Assembly (NCBI GenBank): GCA_948874605.1
Contig: CAQRXS010000022.1
Coordinates: 1-13,689, forward strand
Length of the DNA stretch: 13,689 nucleotides
Origin: an uncultured Bacilli bacterium
Lineage (GTDB): Bacteria > Bacillota_I > Bacilli_A > RF39 > UBA660
Direction: 5' to 3'
Position numbers and translations under genes: made by a program. Position 1 is the stretch's first letter; every line of letters starts with the position of its first letter. The notes beneath the pieces were generated by a model. The model saw only the letters and a program-made list of their open reading frames with translations. It searched no databases and had not been told where the DNA came from. Shown here in pieces: positions 7,325-13,647 of this stretch.

Positions 7325-8343
7325 GACTTACGAAGTTCTTAAAAGATAAAGTGCATTTGATAATTCTCTTTTTCTTCTTTTATCTTATCTTTTTATTACT
7401 CTTTTTTGCATTAAAAATTCCAACGTATTTTGTAATTAGTTTCTCATTACTTTGGGCATTATTTCTTATCATAATGTTTTTAACAGAATTTCTTCGTAAA
7501 AAGAAATTTTATGATGAGTTAAAGAAAAATATTTCCAAGTTAGATAAAGCCTATCTTGTTTTAGAAACATTACAGAAACCTGAATTTTATGAAGGTATTT
7601 TATTGTGGGATGCACTCTACGATATAAACAAATCGATGAATGAAAAAATGAATGAATTAGAAAATCAAACAAAAAATTTTAAAGATTATATAGAAATGTG
7701 GATTCATGAAGTAAAGAAACCAATTTCATCGCTTACTTTAATCGCGCATAACAACCAAGAAAAGTTAGATCAAAATATAACTAGTCAAATCAAAAGAATT
7801 GAAAGCAGTGTAGAGCAAGTCTTATATTATGCGAGATGTGAAAATGCAAGTGTAGATTACTTAATAAAAGAAGTAGATATTGGAAAAATAATTCATGAAG
7901 TGGCTTTAAAAAATAAAGATGATTTGTTAATTAATAATATTACTTTTCAAGTCGAGAATTTACATTGCTTTGTCTTAACGGACTCCAAATGGCTTTCATT
8001 TATCTTAGAACAATTGCTTCAAAATAGCATTAAGTACCGTCGTGAAAACATGGAATCTATAATTAAAATTTCTGTTGTGGAAGAGGAAAAAAATACCCAA
8101 ATAATTGTGGAAGATAATGGGCTTGGCATCTTACCAGAAGACATTCCACGTGTTTTTGACAAAACATTTACTGGTCACAATGGAAGAAAATGTAAAACTT
8201 CAACAGGAATGGGACTTTTTATTGTAAAGAATCTATGTGAAAAACTAGGACACAAAATAGAAATAACTTCTAAAGTTAATGAAGGTACAAGAGTAATAAT
8301 AACTTTTTTTAAAAATAAACATTATGAAGTCATAAGAAAATAA
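7321..8343 (+). CDS. bceS: Intramembrane-sensing histidine kinase (BceS-like)
   Basis: This membrane sensor kinase has 340 residues. Two helices (about 13-31 and 36-55) are joined by only ~4 residues (KIPT), so there is no extracellular sensor domain, the mark of Bce-type kinases that sense through their transporter. The H box is MWIHEVKKPISSL with phospho-acceptor H129. The N box is QLLQNSIKY (N235), the G1 box DNGLGI (265-270), an F box lies around PRVFDKTFTG, and the G2 box is TGMGLF (295-300), so all catalytic elements are present. It starts within the regulator's stop codon and is followed by the terminator at 8354. The product should phosphorylate D52 of the neighbouring regulator when the BceAB-type transporter meets its peptide; this mechanism is known for the family and inferred here. 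Confidence 0.92.
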   Translation: MRLTKFLKDKVHLIILFFFFYLIFLLLFFALKIPTYFVISFSLLWALFLIIMFLTEFLRKKKFYDELKKNISKLDKAYLVLETLQKPEFYEGILLWDALYDINKSMNEKMNELENQTKNFKDYIEMWIHEVKKPISSLTLIAHNNQEKLDQNITSQIKRIESSVEQVLYYARCENASVDYLIKEVDIGKIIHEVALKNKDDLLINNITFQVENLHCFVLTDSKWLSFILEQLLQNSIKYRRENMESIIKISVVEEEKNTQIIVEDNGLGILPEDIPRVFDKTFTGHNGRKCKTSTGMGLFIVKNLCEKLGHKIEITSKVNEGTRVIITFFKNKHYEVIRK

Positions 8344-8353
8344 TAAAAAAATT

Positions 8354-8377
8354 AAGAACGCCATCACGCGTTTTTTT
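8354..8377 (+). terminator. Intrinsic terminator after the kinase gene
   Basis: AACGC (8357-8361) pairs with GCGTT (8368-8372) across CATCAC, extendable by A-T and G-T pairs, and the hairpin runs into seven T (8371-8377). It separates the regulator/kinase transcript from the transporter operon. Confidence 0.75.
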
Positions 8378-8379
8378 CC

Positions 8380-8393
8380 TTACAAAATTGTAA
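8380..8393 (+). promoter_or_regulatory. Inverted repeat upstream of the transporter operon (site 1)
   Basis: TTACAA (8380-8385) and TTGTAA (8388-8393) form a perfect 6-bp inverted repeat around a 2-base centre. It directly abuts the second inverted repeat. It may be a regulator operator, or part of a composite one; the sequence alone does not say which protein binds. Confidence 0.4.
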
Positions 8394-8413
8394 TGTTTTG
8401 AAAAGACAAAACA
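8394..8413 (+). promoter_or_regulatory. Candidate BceR-type operator (site 2)
   Basis: TGTTTTG (8394-8400) and CAAAACA (8407-8413) form a perfect 7-bp inverted repeat with a 6-base spacer. It ends just before the weak -35 position of the -10 at 8438. That is where an activating response regulator of the OmpR family would sit. Confidence 0.55.
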
Positions 8414-8414
8414 A

Positions 8415-8443
8415 TGGTAAAATAATCCTAAGAATTTTATAAT
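8415..8443 (+). promoter_or_regulatory. Promoter region of the BceAB-like operon
   Basis: A perfect TATAAT at 8438-8443 lies 15 bases before the ribosome binding site. The -35 position (about 8415-8420, TGGTAA) is far from TTGACA, as expected of an activator-dependent promoter. A second candidate is the extended -10 TGGTAAAAT (8415-8423), whose -35 would lie inside inverted repeat 2. AAGGAGG at 8451-8457 is a near-perfect ribosome binding site, seven bases before ATG 8465. Confidence 0.55.
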
Positions 8444-8464
8444 GTCATTTAAGGAGGCAATTTT

Positions 8465-9232
8465 ATGCAAAAAATTTTAGAAGTTCAAAATATCGAAAAA
8501 TATTATGGAACGAAATCAAATTTAACAAAAGCTCTAAACAATATTAGTTTTGATGTTGAAAAAGGAGAATTTGTTGCCATTATGGGGGCTTCTGGCTCAG
8601 GAAAAACCACACTTCTTAATTGTATATCCACAATTGATCGAGTAACAAGTGGGCATATTCTTGTTAATGGTTTAGATATTACCAAATTAAAAGGAGATAG
8701 TTTAACGAAATTTCGGCGTGATGAACTTGGCTTTATCTTTCAGGACTTTAATCTTCTTGACACTTTAACATGCTATGAGAACATTGCTCTAGCGCTTTCT
8801 ATAAAAAATGAAAAAATAAGTACGATAGAACCAAAAGTAGAAGAAATTTCTAAAAAATTAGGAATAGAAGAAATATTAAACAAATATCCATATCAAATAT
8901 CTGGAGGTCAAAAACAACGAGTTGCTGCAAGTCGAGCAGTAATTACAAATCCAAAATTAGTACTTGCCGATGAACCCACAGGAGCTTTAGATTCAAAGTC
9001 AGCTAGGCAACTTTTAGAAATATTTGAATTATTGAATCAACAATTAGAGTCAACAATTCTTTTAATCACTCATGATGCTTTTTCTGCTTCTTATGCGAAG
9101 AGAGTATTATTCATTAAAGATGGGAAAATTTTTCATGAAATCCGTAAAGGAAACAATACAAGAAAAGAATTCTTTGACAAAATAATCGATGTTGTAACTT
9201 TGCTTGGGGGAGATGCAAATGATGCTTTATAA
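8465..9232 (+). CDS. bceA: ABC transporter ATP-binding protein (BceA-like)
   Basis: This 255-residue cytoplasmic ATPase is of the MacB/LolD/BceA type. All ABC motifs are intact: Walker A GASGSGKT (41-48), Q-loop Q93 in FIFQDFNLLD, signature ISGGQKQRVA (145-154), Walker B LVLADE (165-170) with catalytic E170, D-loop GALD, and switch H203 in ITHD. The helical segment has YENIALAL, and a short C-terminal extension follows the core, as in bacitracin-type exporters. It powers the permease encoded next, whose gene starts 14 nt before this one ends. The pair should free lipid II-cycle intermediates from cell-wall-active peptides such as bacitracin-like compounds. The exact peptide cannot be read from the sequence. 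Confidence 0.93.
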   Translation: MQKILEVQNIEKYYGTKSNLTKALNNISFDVEKGEFVAIMGASGSGKTTLLNCISTIDRVTSGHILVNGLDITKLKGDSLTKFRRDELGFIFQDFNLLDTLTCYENIALALSIKNEKISTIEPKVEEISKKLGIEEILNKYPYQISGGQKQRVAASRAVITNPKLVLADEPTGALDSKSARQLLEIFELLNQQLESTILLITHDAFSASYAKRVLFIKDGKIFHEIRKGNNTRKEFFDKIIDVVTLLGGDANDAL

Positions 9233-11291
9233 ACTATCCCTAAAAAATATTCAAAAAAGTTTTCGCGATTATGCAATATACTTTTTCACTCTTATTTTAG
9301 GGGTTTCCATCTTTTATGTTTTTAATGCGATTGAAAGCCAGGCAGTTATGATGACTGTTTCCGAATCAACAAGAAGCATTATTGAACTAATGACTAATAT
9401 GTTATCAGGAGTAAGTGTCTTCGTCTCGTTTATTTTGGGATTTTTGATTTTATATGCAAATCGTTTCTTAATGAAACGACGCAAAAAAGAATTTGGTATT
9501 TATTTAACTCTTGGTATGAGCAAACAAAAGATATCATGGATTTTGTTTATAGAAACCATCTTAATTGGCTTATTATCTTTAGTAGTAGGCTTAGGTGTTG
9601 GCGTATTCCTTTCACAGTGGATGAGCTTACTTGTTGTAAATCTATTTGAAGCAGACATGACGAATTTGCAATTTGTTTTTTCTGCAAGTGCTTGTATAAA
9701 AACATTAATTTATTTTGGAATAATTTATGTTCTAGTAATGCTTTTCAATACGATTAATATTAGTAAATGTAAGCTAATTGATTTATTACATAGTGAAAAA
9801 AAATCAGAGAAAATTAGCATGAAAAATCCATTTGTTTGTATTATTATATTTTTAATTTCAGCTGGAATGTTAAGCTATGCTTATTATATGGTAACCATAG
9901 GGGTAGAATCAGTACTAACTACTGTCGATAAAATATTTATTCCTATCGCTATGGGTCTTGTTTCGACTTATGGTATCTTATGGTCCTTATCGGGATTACT
10001 ATTAAAGCTAATTCAAAAAAGAAAAAAAATCTATTGGAAAGGGTTAAATAGCTTTACCTTAAGACAAATTAGTAGCAAAATTAATACAACTGTATTTTCA
10101 ATGAGTATGATATGCATTATGCTTTTTGTAACCATATGTGTCCTATCAAGTTCTTTATCAATAAAAAATTCCATGACTGCAAATTTAAAAACCTTAGCGC
10201 CAGCAGATATTGAGTTTTCTAAAGAGATGTATTTAGAAGAAGAAATGGTCAAATCACACTGGCTTTACACAAAAGAAATGATTCCAGATTCTCGTATCTC
10301 ACTACAAGAAACATTAAAAAAATTGGACTATAATATCGATGACTATTTAAAAGATATAGTAGAATTAAAAATTTATGGAACTCCAAGTATAACATTAGAA
10401 GACACTTTAGGTGAAACATTTGATGAAGCACAATCAAAATTTCCTATGTTAAATACTTCGCTAAAAGAAGATTTAATACGCATAAGTGATTACAATAAAA
10501 TTGCTAGATTATTTTCATTAGAAGAATTTACCCTAAAAGAAAATGAATATATCATAATTTCAGATTTTGATTCCTTTGTCGAAATACGTAATAAAGGATT
10601 AGAAGTCAATACACCTATTTCCATTGGCAATAAAAAATATTATCCGAAATATCAAAATTGTCAAAATGGCTTTGTTTTCATGTCAAGTAACCATATTAAT
10701 TCTGGTATTATTATTGTTCCGGATGACGCAGTAGAAGAATCCATGCTAAAAAAAGAGGTTTTAACTGCAAATTATAAGACAAGCGATGAAAATAAGAAAA
10801 AAGAATTTGAAAGTGTTGTTCTTTCCATGGAAAAACATCCCTATAATAAAAAAACAAATTTAAGTGCAACTACCAGATTATCGATTTATGAATCAAGTGT
10901 AGGATTGGGGGCTCTAGTAACCTTTATAGGGCTATATTTAGGAATTATCTTTCTAATTTCCAGTGCAGCAATTTTAGCTTTAAAAGAATTAAGTGAATCA
11001 AGTGATAATAAAACAAGATTTCAAATGTTAAGAAAAATAGGGACAGATGAAAGATTAATAAAAAAGGCTTTATTTCGTCAAATTTTAATTTTCTTTTTGA
11101 CCCCTCTTATTCTGGCAATAATTCATTCGATATTTGGAATAATATTCTGCAATTATATTTTAGAATCCTTTGGAACAAAAGGGCTTTTACCATCAATTAT
11201 AATGACTTCGGCATTCCTAATATTTATCTATGGAGGTTATTTCTTAATTACATATACTTGCAGTAAAAATATGATTAAGGATGGTGTGTAA
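9219..11291 (+). CDS. bceB: ABC transporter permease with large extracellular domain (BceB-like, FtsX type)
   Basis: This permease has about 690 residues and ten predicted helices: near 18-37, 62-82, 108-133, 163-178, 204-224, 239-263, 293-312, 561-587, 622-645 and 657-678. The ~250-residue soluble segment between helices 7 and 8 (about 313-560) is the defining feature of BceB-type permeases and is the peptide-sensing/binding part. FtsX-like coupling motifs are KEFGIYLTLGMSKQKI (90-105) and RFQMLRKIGTDERLIKKAL (600-618). I place the start at ATG 9219, six bases after GGGGGAG (9206-9212); ATG 9222 is equally usable, and the upstream in-frame TTG 9204 has no ribosome binding site. Translation is probably coupled to the ATPase gene. 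Length is slightly above the ~650 usual for the family. Confidence 0.92.
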   Translation: MMLYKLSLKNIQKSFRDYAIYFFTLILGVSIFYVFNAIESQAVMMTVSESTRSIIELMTNMLSGVSVFVSFILGFLILYANRFLMKRRKKEFGIYLTLGMSKQKISWILFIETILIGLLSLVVGLGVGVFLSQWMSLLVVNLFEADMTNLQFVFSASACIKTLIYFGIIYVLVMLFNTINISKCKLIDLLHSEKKSEKISMKNPFVCIIIFLISAGMLSYAYYMVTIGVESVLTTVDKIFIPIAMGLVSTYGILWSLSGLLLKLIQKRKKIYWKGLNSFTLRQISSKINTTVFSMSMICIMLFVTICVLSSSLSIKNSMTANLKTLAPADIEFSKEMYLEEEMVKSHWLYTKEMIPDSRISLQETLKKLDYNIDDYLKDIVELKIYGTPSITLEDTLGETFDEAQSKFPMLNTSLKEDLIRISDYNKIARLFSLEEFTLKENEYIIISDFDSFVEIRNKGLEVNTPISIGNKKYYPKYQNCQNGFVFMSSNHINSGIIIVPDDAVEESMLKKEVLTANYKTSDENKKKEFESVVLSMEKHPYNKKTNLSATTRLSIYESSVGLGALVTFIGLYLGIIFLISSAAILALKELSESSDNKTRFQMLRKIGTDERLIKKALFRQILIFFLTPLILAIIHSIFGIIFCNYILESFGTKGLLPSIIMTSAFLIFIYGGYFLITYTCSKNMIKDGV

Positions 11292-11404
11292 TGTTAGTAA
11301 AGAGTGTCAAAGAAAAAAGTCTAAATCTAATAGTGCTTCTAGCATCATTTATAGGAGTGATTTTAGTTCGTAAATTTCTGAAAAAGAGAAAAGAAAACTT
11401 ATAA
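11291..11404 (+). CDS. 37-residue single-pass membrane protein in the Bce-like operon
   Basis: Too short for routine gene calling, but the frame starts in a TAATG shared with the permease stop codon (one-base overlap). It has AAGGATGG about 7-10 bases upstream, inside the permease end. It encodes MLVKSVKEKSL, one hydrophobic helix (about 11-26, NLIVLLASFIGVILV) and a very basic tail (RKFLKKRKENL), the charge pattern of a short N-in or C-in anchored protein. It ends five bases before the VanZ-RDD start, so it may also serve to deliver ribosomes to that gene, which lacks its own good binding site. I know no named family for it. Regulation or stabilisation of the transporter or kinase is a guess from position. 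Confidence 0.6.
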   Translation: MLVKSVKEKSLNLIVLLASFIGVILVRKFLKKRKENL

Positions 11405-11409
11405 TTTTT

Positions 11410-12447
11410 ATGACATACCTTTTTTCAATTCGAGCTTCTATAGCATGGTTTCCTATTCTAGCTCTTCTGTTTACTGTTCCTTTTTTAATAGTTCAATATC
11501 ATAAATATGGTTCAGTAAACCTTCTTCGGGCAGTCATTCTTTATTCCTTTATCTTCTATTTATTAACAATTTATTTTTTAGTTATTTTACCACTTCCCAA
11601 AAAAAGTGACGTAACATATAATCCAAATTGCATAAAGCTTATTCCTTTTAGGTTTATACTAGATTTTTTAAAAGAAAGTCCTTTTGTATGGAATAACCCT
11701 TCAACTTATTTAAAAGCTATTGCAAGTCCAAGTTTTTATACAGTTATATTTAATTTCTTCATGACCATCCCATATGGAATGTACTTAAGATATTATTTTA
11801 AATGTAACTTGAAACAAACCATAAAATATAGTTTTTTTCTTAGTTTATTTTTTGAACTGACTCAATTATCAGGACTATATGGCATTTATCCATACCCATA
11901 TCGAGTGTTTGATGTGGATGATTTAATTATCAATACGTTAGGTGGAATTATAGGTTATTATCTACTTGGTTATGTTCAAAAAATATTACCAACACGAGAA
12001 GAAATTGACCAAGCATCATTCGAAAAAGGGCAATCAGTTACAGGATTAAGACGAATACTTGCTTTTTTATTAGATTCTCTAACATACCTCTTTATAAGTC
12101 TTTTTCTATCTATATTTTGGCAAACTAAACAAGCCTTTCAAATTGCCTTTCTTATCTATTTTATATTTGTGCCATGCATAAAAGGAGATACGTTGTGGTA
12201 TAAATTTTTGAAAATAAGTTTAAAATTTCCTCAAAAAAAGCTTTTAAGAAAAATCTTAAGAAATATATTTTTGTTTTTCTACTATTATTGGCTTCCATTT
12301 ATTATGGCCTTTTTAGCGACTATAATAAAAGAAACATATAATCTAACCATGTTATTTCCTTATTACTATCTAGTAGTTTTGTTTCTTTTATTTAACTTTT
12401 ATGTTTGCAATATTGCTATAGTGCTTATAAAGAAAAAAAAAGTATAA
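11410..12447 (+). CDS. VanZ-RDD fusion membrane protein
   Basis: This 345-residue polytopic membrane protein has two domains. Residues ~10-190 match VanZ: a strand of helices with FLVILPLP (56-63), LIPF (77-80), NFFMTIPYG (115-123), E149 and Q152 (FFELTQLSG), then RVFDVDDLIINTLGG (165-179). Residues ~210-340 match RDD: GLRRILAFLLDSL (212-224) and KGDTLWYKFLKI (258-269, compare GQTLGKKLLGI of the family), followed by more helices. VanZ proteins lower susceptibility to teicoplanin-like glycopeptides by an unclear route; RDD domains occur in transporters and membrane factors of mixed role. It is the last gene of the transporter operon, 5 nt after the 37-residue gene, with no good ribosome binding site of its own. 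Envelope-antibiotic tolerance is the most likely role, by context. Confidence 0.85.
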   Translation: MTYLFSIRASIAWFPILALLFTVPFLIVQYHKYGSVNLLRAVILYSFIFYLLTIYFLVILPLPKKSDVTYNPNCIKLIPFRFILDFLKESPFVWNNPSTYLKAIASPSFYTVIFNFFMTIPYGMYLRYYFKCNLKQTIKYSFFLSLFFELTQLSGLYGIYPYPYRVFDVDDLIINTLGGIIGYYLLGYVQKILPTREEIDQASFEKGQSVTGLRRILAFLLDSLTYLFISLFLSIFWQTKQAFQIAFLIYFIFVPCIKGDTLWYKFLKISLKFPQKKLLRKILRNIFLFFYYYWLPFIMAFLATIIKETYNLTMLFPYYYLVVLFLLFNFYVCNIAIVLIKKKKV

Positions 12448-12448
12448 T
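12443..12448 (+). promoter_or_regulatory. Candidate -10 of the DUF1653 gene
   Basis: A perfect TATAAT overlaps the VanZ-RDD stop codon (TAA 12445-12447). No TG extension or clear -35 is seen. It ends 18 bases before the ATG at 12467, the same spacing as for the response-regulator gene, giving a ~12-nt leader that is essentially just the GGAGGG ribosome binding site (12456-12461). Readthrough from the operon is an alternative. Confidence 0.45.
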
Positions 12449-12466
12449 ATTGTACGGAGGGTAGTT

Positions 12467-12724
12467 ATGAATGAAGTAAAGCTAAACAGAATCTATAAAC
12501 ATTTTAAAGGAGATTATTATTTAGTAACTTGCATTGCCAAAGATTCAGAAACACTAGAAGATATGGTTGTATATCAACATCTTTATGGCGATGGGGGATA
12601 TTGTGTAAGACCAATTAAAGATTTTGTCTCTGAAGTTGACCATCAAAAATATCCAAATGTTACACAAAAATATCGTTTTGAATTACAAGAAATCGAAAGT
12701 GTTATGAAGAATTTTCAAAAATAG
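12467..12724 (+). CDS. DUF1653 family protein
   Basis: This small cytoplasmic protein of 85 residues has the DUF1653 pattern in order: Y-HFKGDYYLV (10-20), a segment with SETLEDMVVYQHLYGDGG (27-44), CVRPIKDF (46-53) and a final YRFE. Full family members are about 65-85 residues, so it is complete. The function of the family is not established; members are common in Firmicutes, often as single genes or parts of larger proteins. The start is well supported by GGAGGG six bases upstream. Its last codons and stop form part of a terminator hairpin. Confidence 0.85.
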   Translation: MNEVKLNRIYKHFKGDYYLVTCIAKDSETLEDMVVYQHLYGDGGYCVRPIKDFVSEVDHQKYPNVTQKYRFELQEIESVMKNFQK

Positions 12725-12737
12725 AAAATTCTTTTTT
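12707..12737 (+). terminator. Intrinsic terminator overlapping the DUF1653 3' end
   Basis: AAGAATTTTC (12707-12716) pairs with GAAAATTCTT (12724-12733) across a 7-base loop, continuing in T to 12737. The left arm encodes the last residues and the stop codon TAG (12722-12724) straddles loop and right arm. A translating ribosome at the stop codon would cover the hairpin. Confidence 0.65.
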
Positions 12738-12814
12738 ATAAGAAAAATTTAGTTTTTTCAAACAAATCTTTGTATTAAAGTATTTAGGAAGAAATAATAT
12801 TTTATTCTACTACT

Positions 12815-12850
12815 AATTTACTACTTTTAAAATACAAATAAATAAGAAAT
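12815..12850. repeat. Left copy of imperfect ~36-bp direct repeat (AATTTACTAC core)
   Basis: The 36 bases here match 13456-13490 at about 31 positions by hand alignment with one gap, including a shared first 14 bases (AATTTACTACTTTT) and a shared final ATAAGAAAT. A degenerate CTACTACT precedes it. It ends just before the promoter of the NDT-like gene. Confidence 0.6.
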
Positions 12851-12851
12851 A

Positions 12852-12860
12852 TGCTATAAT
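12852..12860 (+). promoter_or_regulatory. Extended -10 promoter of the NDT-like gene
   Basis: TGCTATAAT has TG at 12852-12853 and TATAAT at 12855-12860. No clear -35 is seen; the -35 position lies within the 36-bp repeat. AGAGGGTAGGTG (12869-12880) supplies the ribosome binding site five bases before ATG 12886. Confidence 0.6.
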
Positions 12861-12885
12861 ATTTTTATAGAGGGTAGGTGTTAAA

Positions 12886-13266
12886 ATGAAAATATATTTT
12901 GGTCATTCTAAAAATTTTGATTACGAAAATGAATATTATAAACCCATTGAAAAAAATAAACGATTACAAAGTGAAACATTAATTTTTCCTCATAAGAATA
13001 ATTCTAATAAAAAACATTCAAGAGATTTTTATACTAATTTAGATTTATTTATTGCCGAAGTTTCATACCGTGCTACAGGTTTAGGAATTGAACTTGGTTG
13101 GGCAAGTGACGATAATATCCCTATTTATTGTTTTTATAAAAAAGGGACAACACCGAATTCATCTTTGAAAAGTATTTCAAATCATATTATAGAATACGAT
13201 TCTTTAGAACAATTATCAAATGATATAGAAAAAATTGTTGTTGAATTAAGTAAAATTGAAAAATAA
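12886..13266 (+). CDS. Nucleoside 2-deoxyribosyltransferase-like protein
   Basis: This 126-residue single-domain protein begins with a beta strand (MKIYFGHSK). A central block follows, DLFIAEVSYRATGLGIELGWA (53-73), then PIYCFYKKG (79-87). That arrangement (D-x-x-IAEVS, TG-GIE-GWA) is the signature of the nucleoside 2-deoxyribosyltransferase/DNPH1/TIR-like fold, where the Glu of the GIELGWA-type motif (here E69) is the catalytic nucleophile on the sugar. Family enzymes cleave or exchange N-glycosidic bonds of deoxynucleosides or nucleotides. Some relatives work in nucleotide salvage and others act as NAD or nucleotide hydrolases in phage defence. The protein is at the short end of the family. 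It stands alone with its own promoter between copies of the AATTTACTAC repeat. Enzyme activity and substrate are not shown; the fold call is good. Confidence 0.8.
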   Translation: MKIYFGHSKNFDYENEYYKPIEKNKRLQSETLIFPHKNNSNKKHSRDFYTNLDLFIAEVSYRATGLGIELGWASDDNIPIYCFYKKGTTPNSSLKSISNHIIEYDSLEQLSNDIEKIVVELSKIEK

Positions 13267-13283
13267 TATTTATTTAAAAATTT

Positions 13284-13306
13284 TGCTACATGCTTCATGC
13301 TACATA
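13284..13306. repeat. Short direct repeat TGCTACAT
   Basis: TGCTACAT occurs twice, about 15 bases apart, just before the first strong hairpin downstream of the NDT-like gene. By eye it is exact. It may be part of the structured element that follows or a chance repeat. Confidence 0.35.
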
Positions 13307-13365
13307 ATAAGGGTAATACTATCCTTATTATGACGAGGACTTTAGTGGCTACGCCACCAGTCCTC
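13303..13365 (+). other. Structured two-hairpin element, unusually G+C-rich
   Basis: Hairpin 1 pairs CATAATAAGGGT (13303-13314) with ATCCTTATTATG (13321-13332), twelve pairs including one G-U, around AATACT. Two bases later hairpin 2 pairs GAGGACT (13335-13341) with AGTCCTC (13359-13365) and, inside it, GTGGC (13345-13349) with GCCAC (13353-13357) around TAC. The second hairpin is more than half G+C in a setting that is mostly A+T, so the pairing appears selected. Neither hairpin has a T run directly after it. It could be a small RNA, a 3' UTR structure protecting the mRNA, or the folded end of a mobile element. Confidence 0.6.
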
Positions 13366-13370
13366 TTATG

Positions 13371-13380
13371 AATTTACTAC
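13371..13380. repeat. AATTTACTAC repeat, middle copy
   Basis: An exact copy of the 10-bp core found at 12815, 13445 and 13456. Its last four bases are also part of the left arm of the terminator at 13377. Confidence 0.5.
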
Positions 13381-13407
13381 TATCTCATTTTGCATAGTAG
13401 ATTTTTT
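13377..13407 (+). terminator. Intrinsic terminator after the structured element
   Basis: CTACTAT (13377-13383) pairs with ATAGTAG (13394-13400) around a 10-base loop, followed by A and six T (13402-13407). It would end a transcript covering the NDT-like gene and the two hairpins. Confidence 0.65.
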
Positions 13408-13444
13408 ATATACTTTTTTACATCAAACAAAAATTAATTCTAAA

Positions 13445-13490
13445 AATTTACTACCAATTTACTACTTTTGAAAGCAAAAATATAAGAAAT
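13445..13490. repeat. Right copy of the ~36-bp repeat, with a tandem AATTTACTAC
   Basis: AATTTACTAC is present at 13445-13454 and again at 13456-13465, one base apart. The second copy opens the segment matching 12815-12850. Together with the copies at 12815 and 13371 this makes four exact cores in ~650 bp, all in the same orientation and bracketing the NDT-like gene. Confidence 0.6.
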
Positions 13491-13647
13491 TATAAAAATA
13501 TATGTGAATATCTCCAAAATAAAAAAATGACATAAACGACTAATAAATAAAGGTTTTAAAGGCATTTAAGAACTTATGAAGAGATACTTACAAAAATACA
13601 ATATTTTTTAAACAAAAAATATACATCCTAGTCATTGTAAAGAAAAC
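13491..13647. other. Gene-free leader region
   Basis: This A+T-rich stretch has stops in all frames. I see no gene, RNA gene or strong hairpin in it. It separates the repeat region from the promoter-like sequence at the window edge. Confidence 0.5.

Noticed and set aside
9204..9218. TTG 9204 as the permease start
   Set aside because: The strong GGGGGAG at 9206-9212 lies after it and points to ATG 9219 or 9222, where BceB-type proteins normally begin.
1978..10437. Minus-strand open frames inside the GH31, 3892, 4823, kinase, ATPase and permease genes, and a + strand frame at 2838-3044
   Set aside because: Each lies inside a well-supported gene, lacks a ribosome binding site and reads as low-complexity shadow sequence.
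12738..12765. Second terminator (GAAAAA ... TTTTTC) after DUF1653
   Set aside because: The stem is only A-T pairs apart from one G-C and is too weak to act by itself next to the better hairpin at 12707-12737.
13303..13407. Retron non-coding RNA
   Set aside because: The hairpins are suggestive, but no reverse transcriptase is encoded in the window and the typical msr/msd layout with inverted end repeats is not visible.
12815..13465. CRISPR array from the AATTTACTAC repeats
   Set aside because: The cores are only 10 bp, irregularly spaced (one pair is 1 bp apart, others hundreds), and no cas genes are present.
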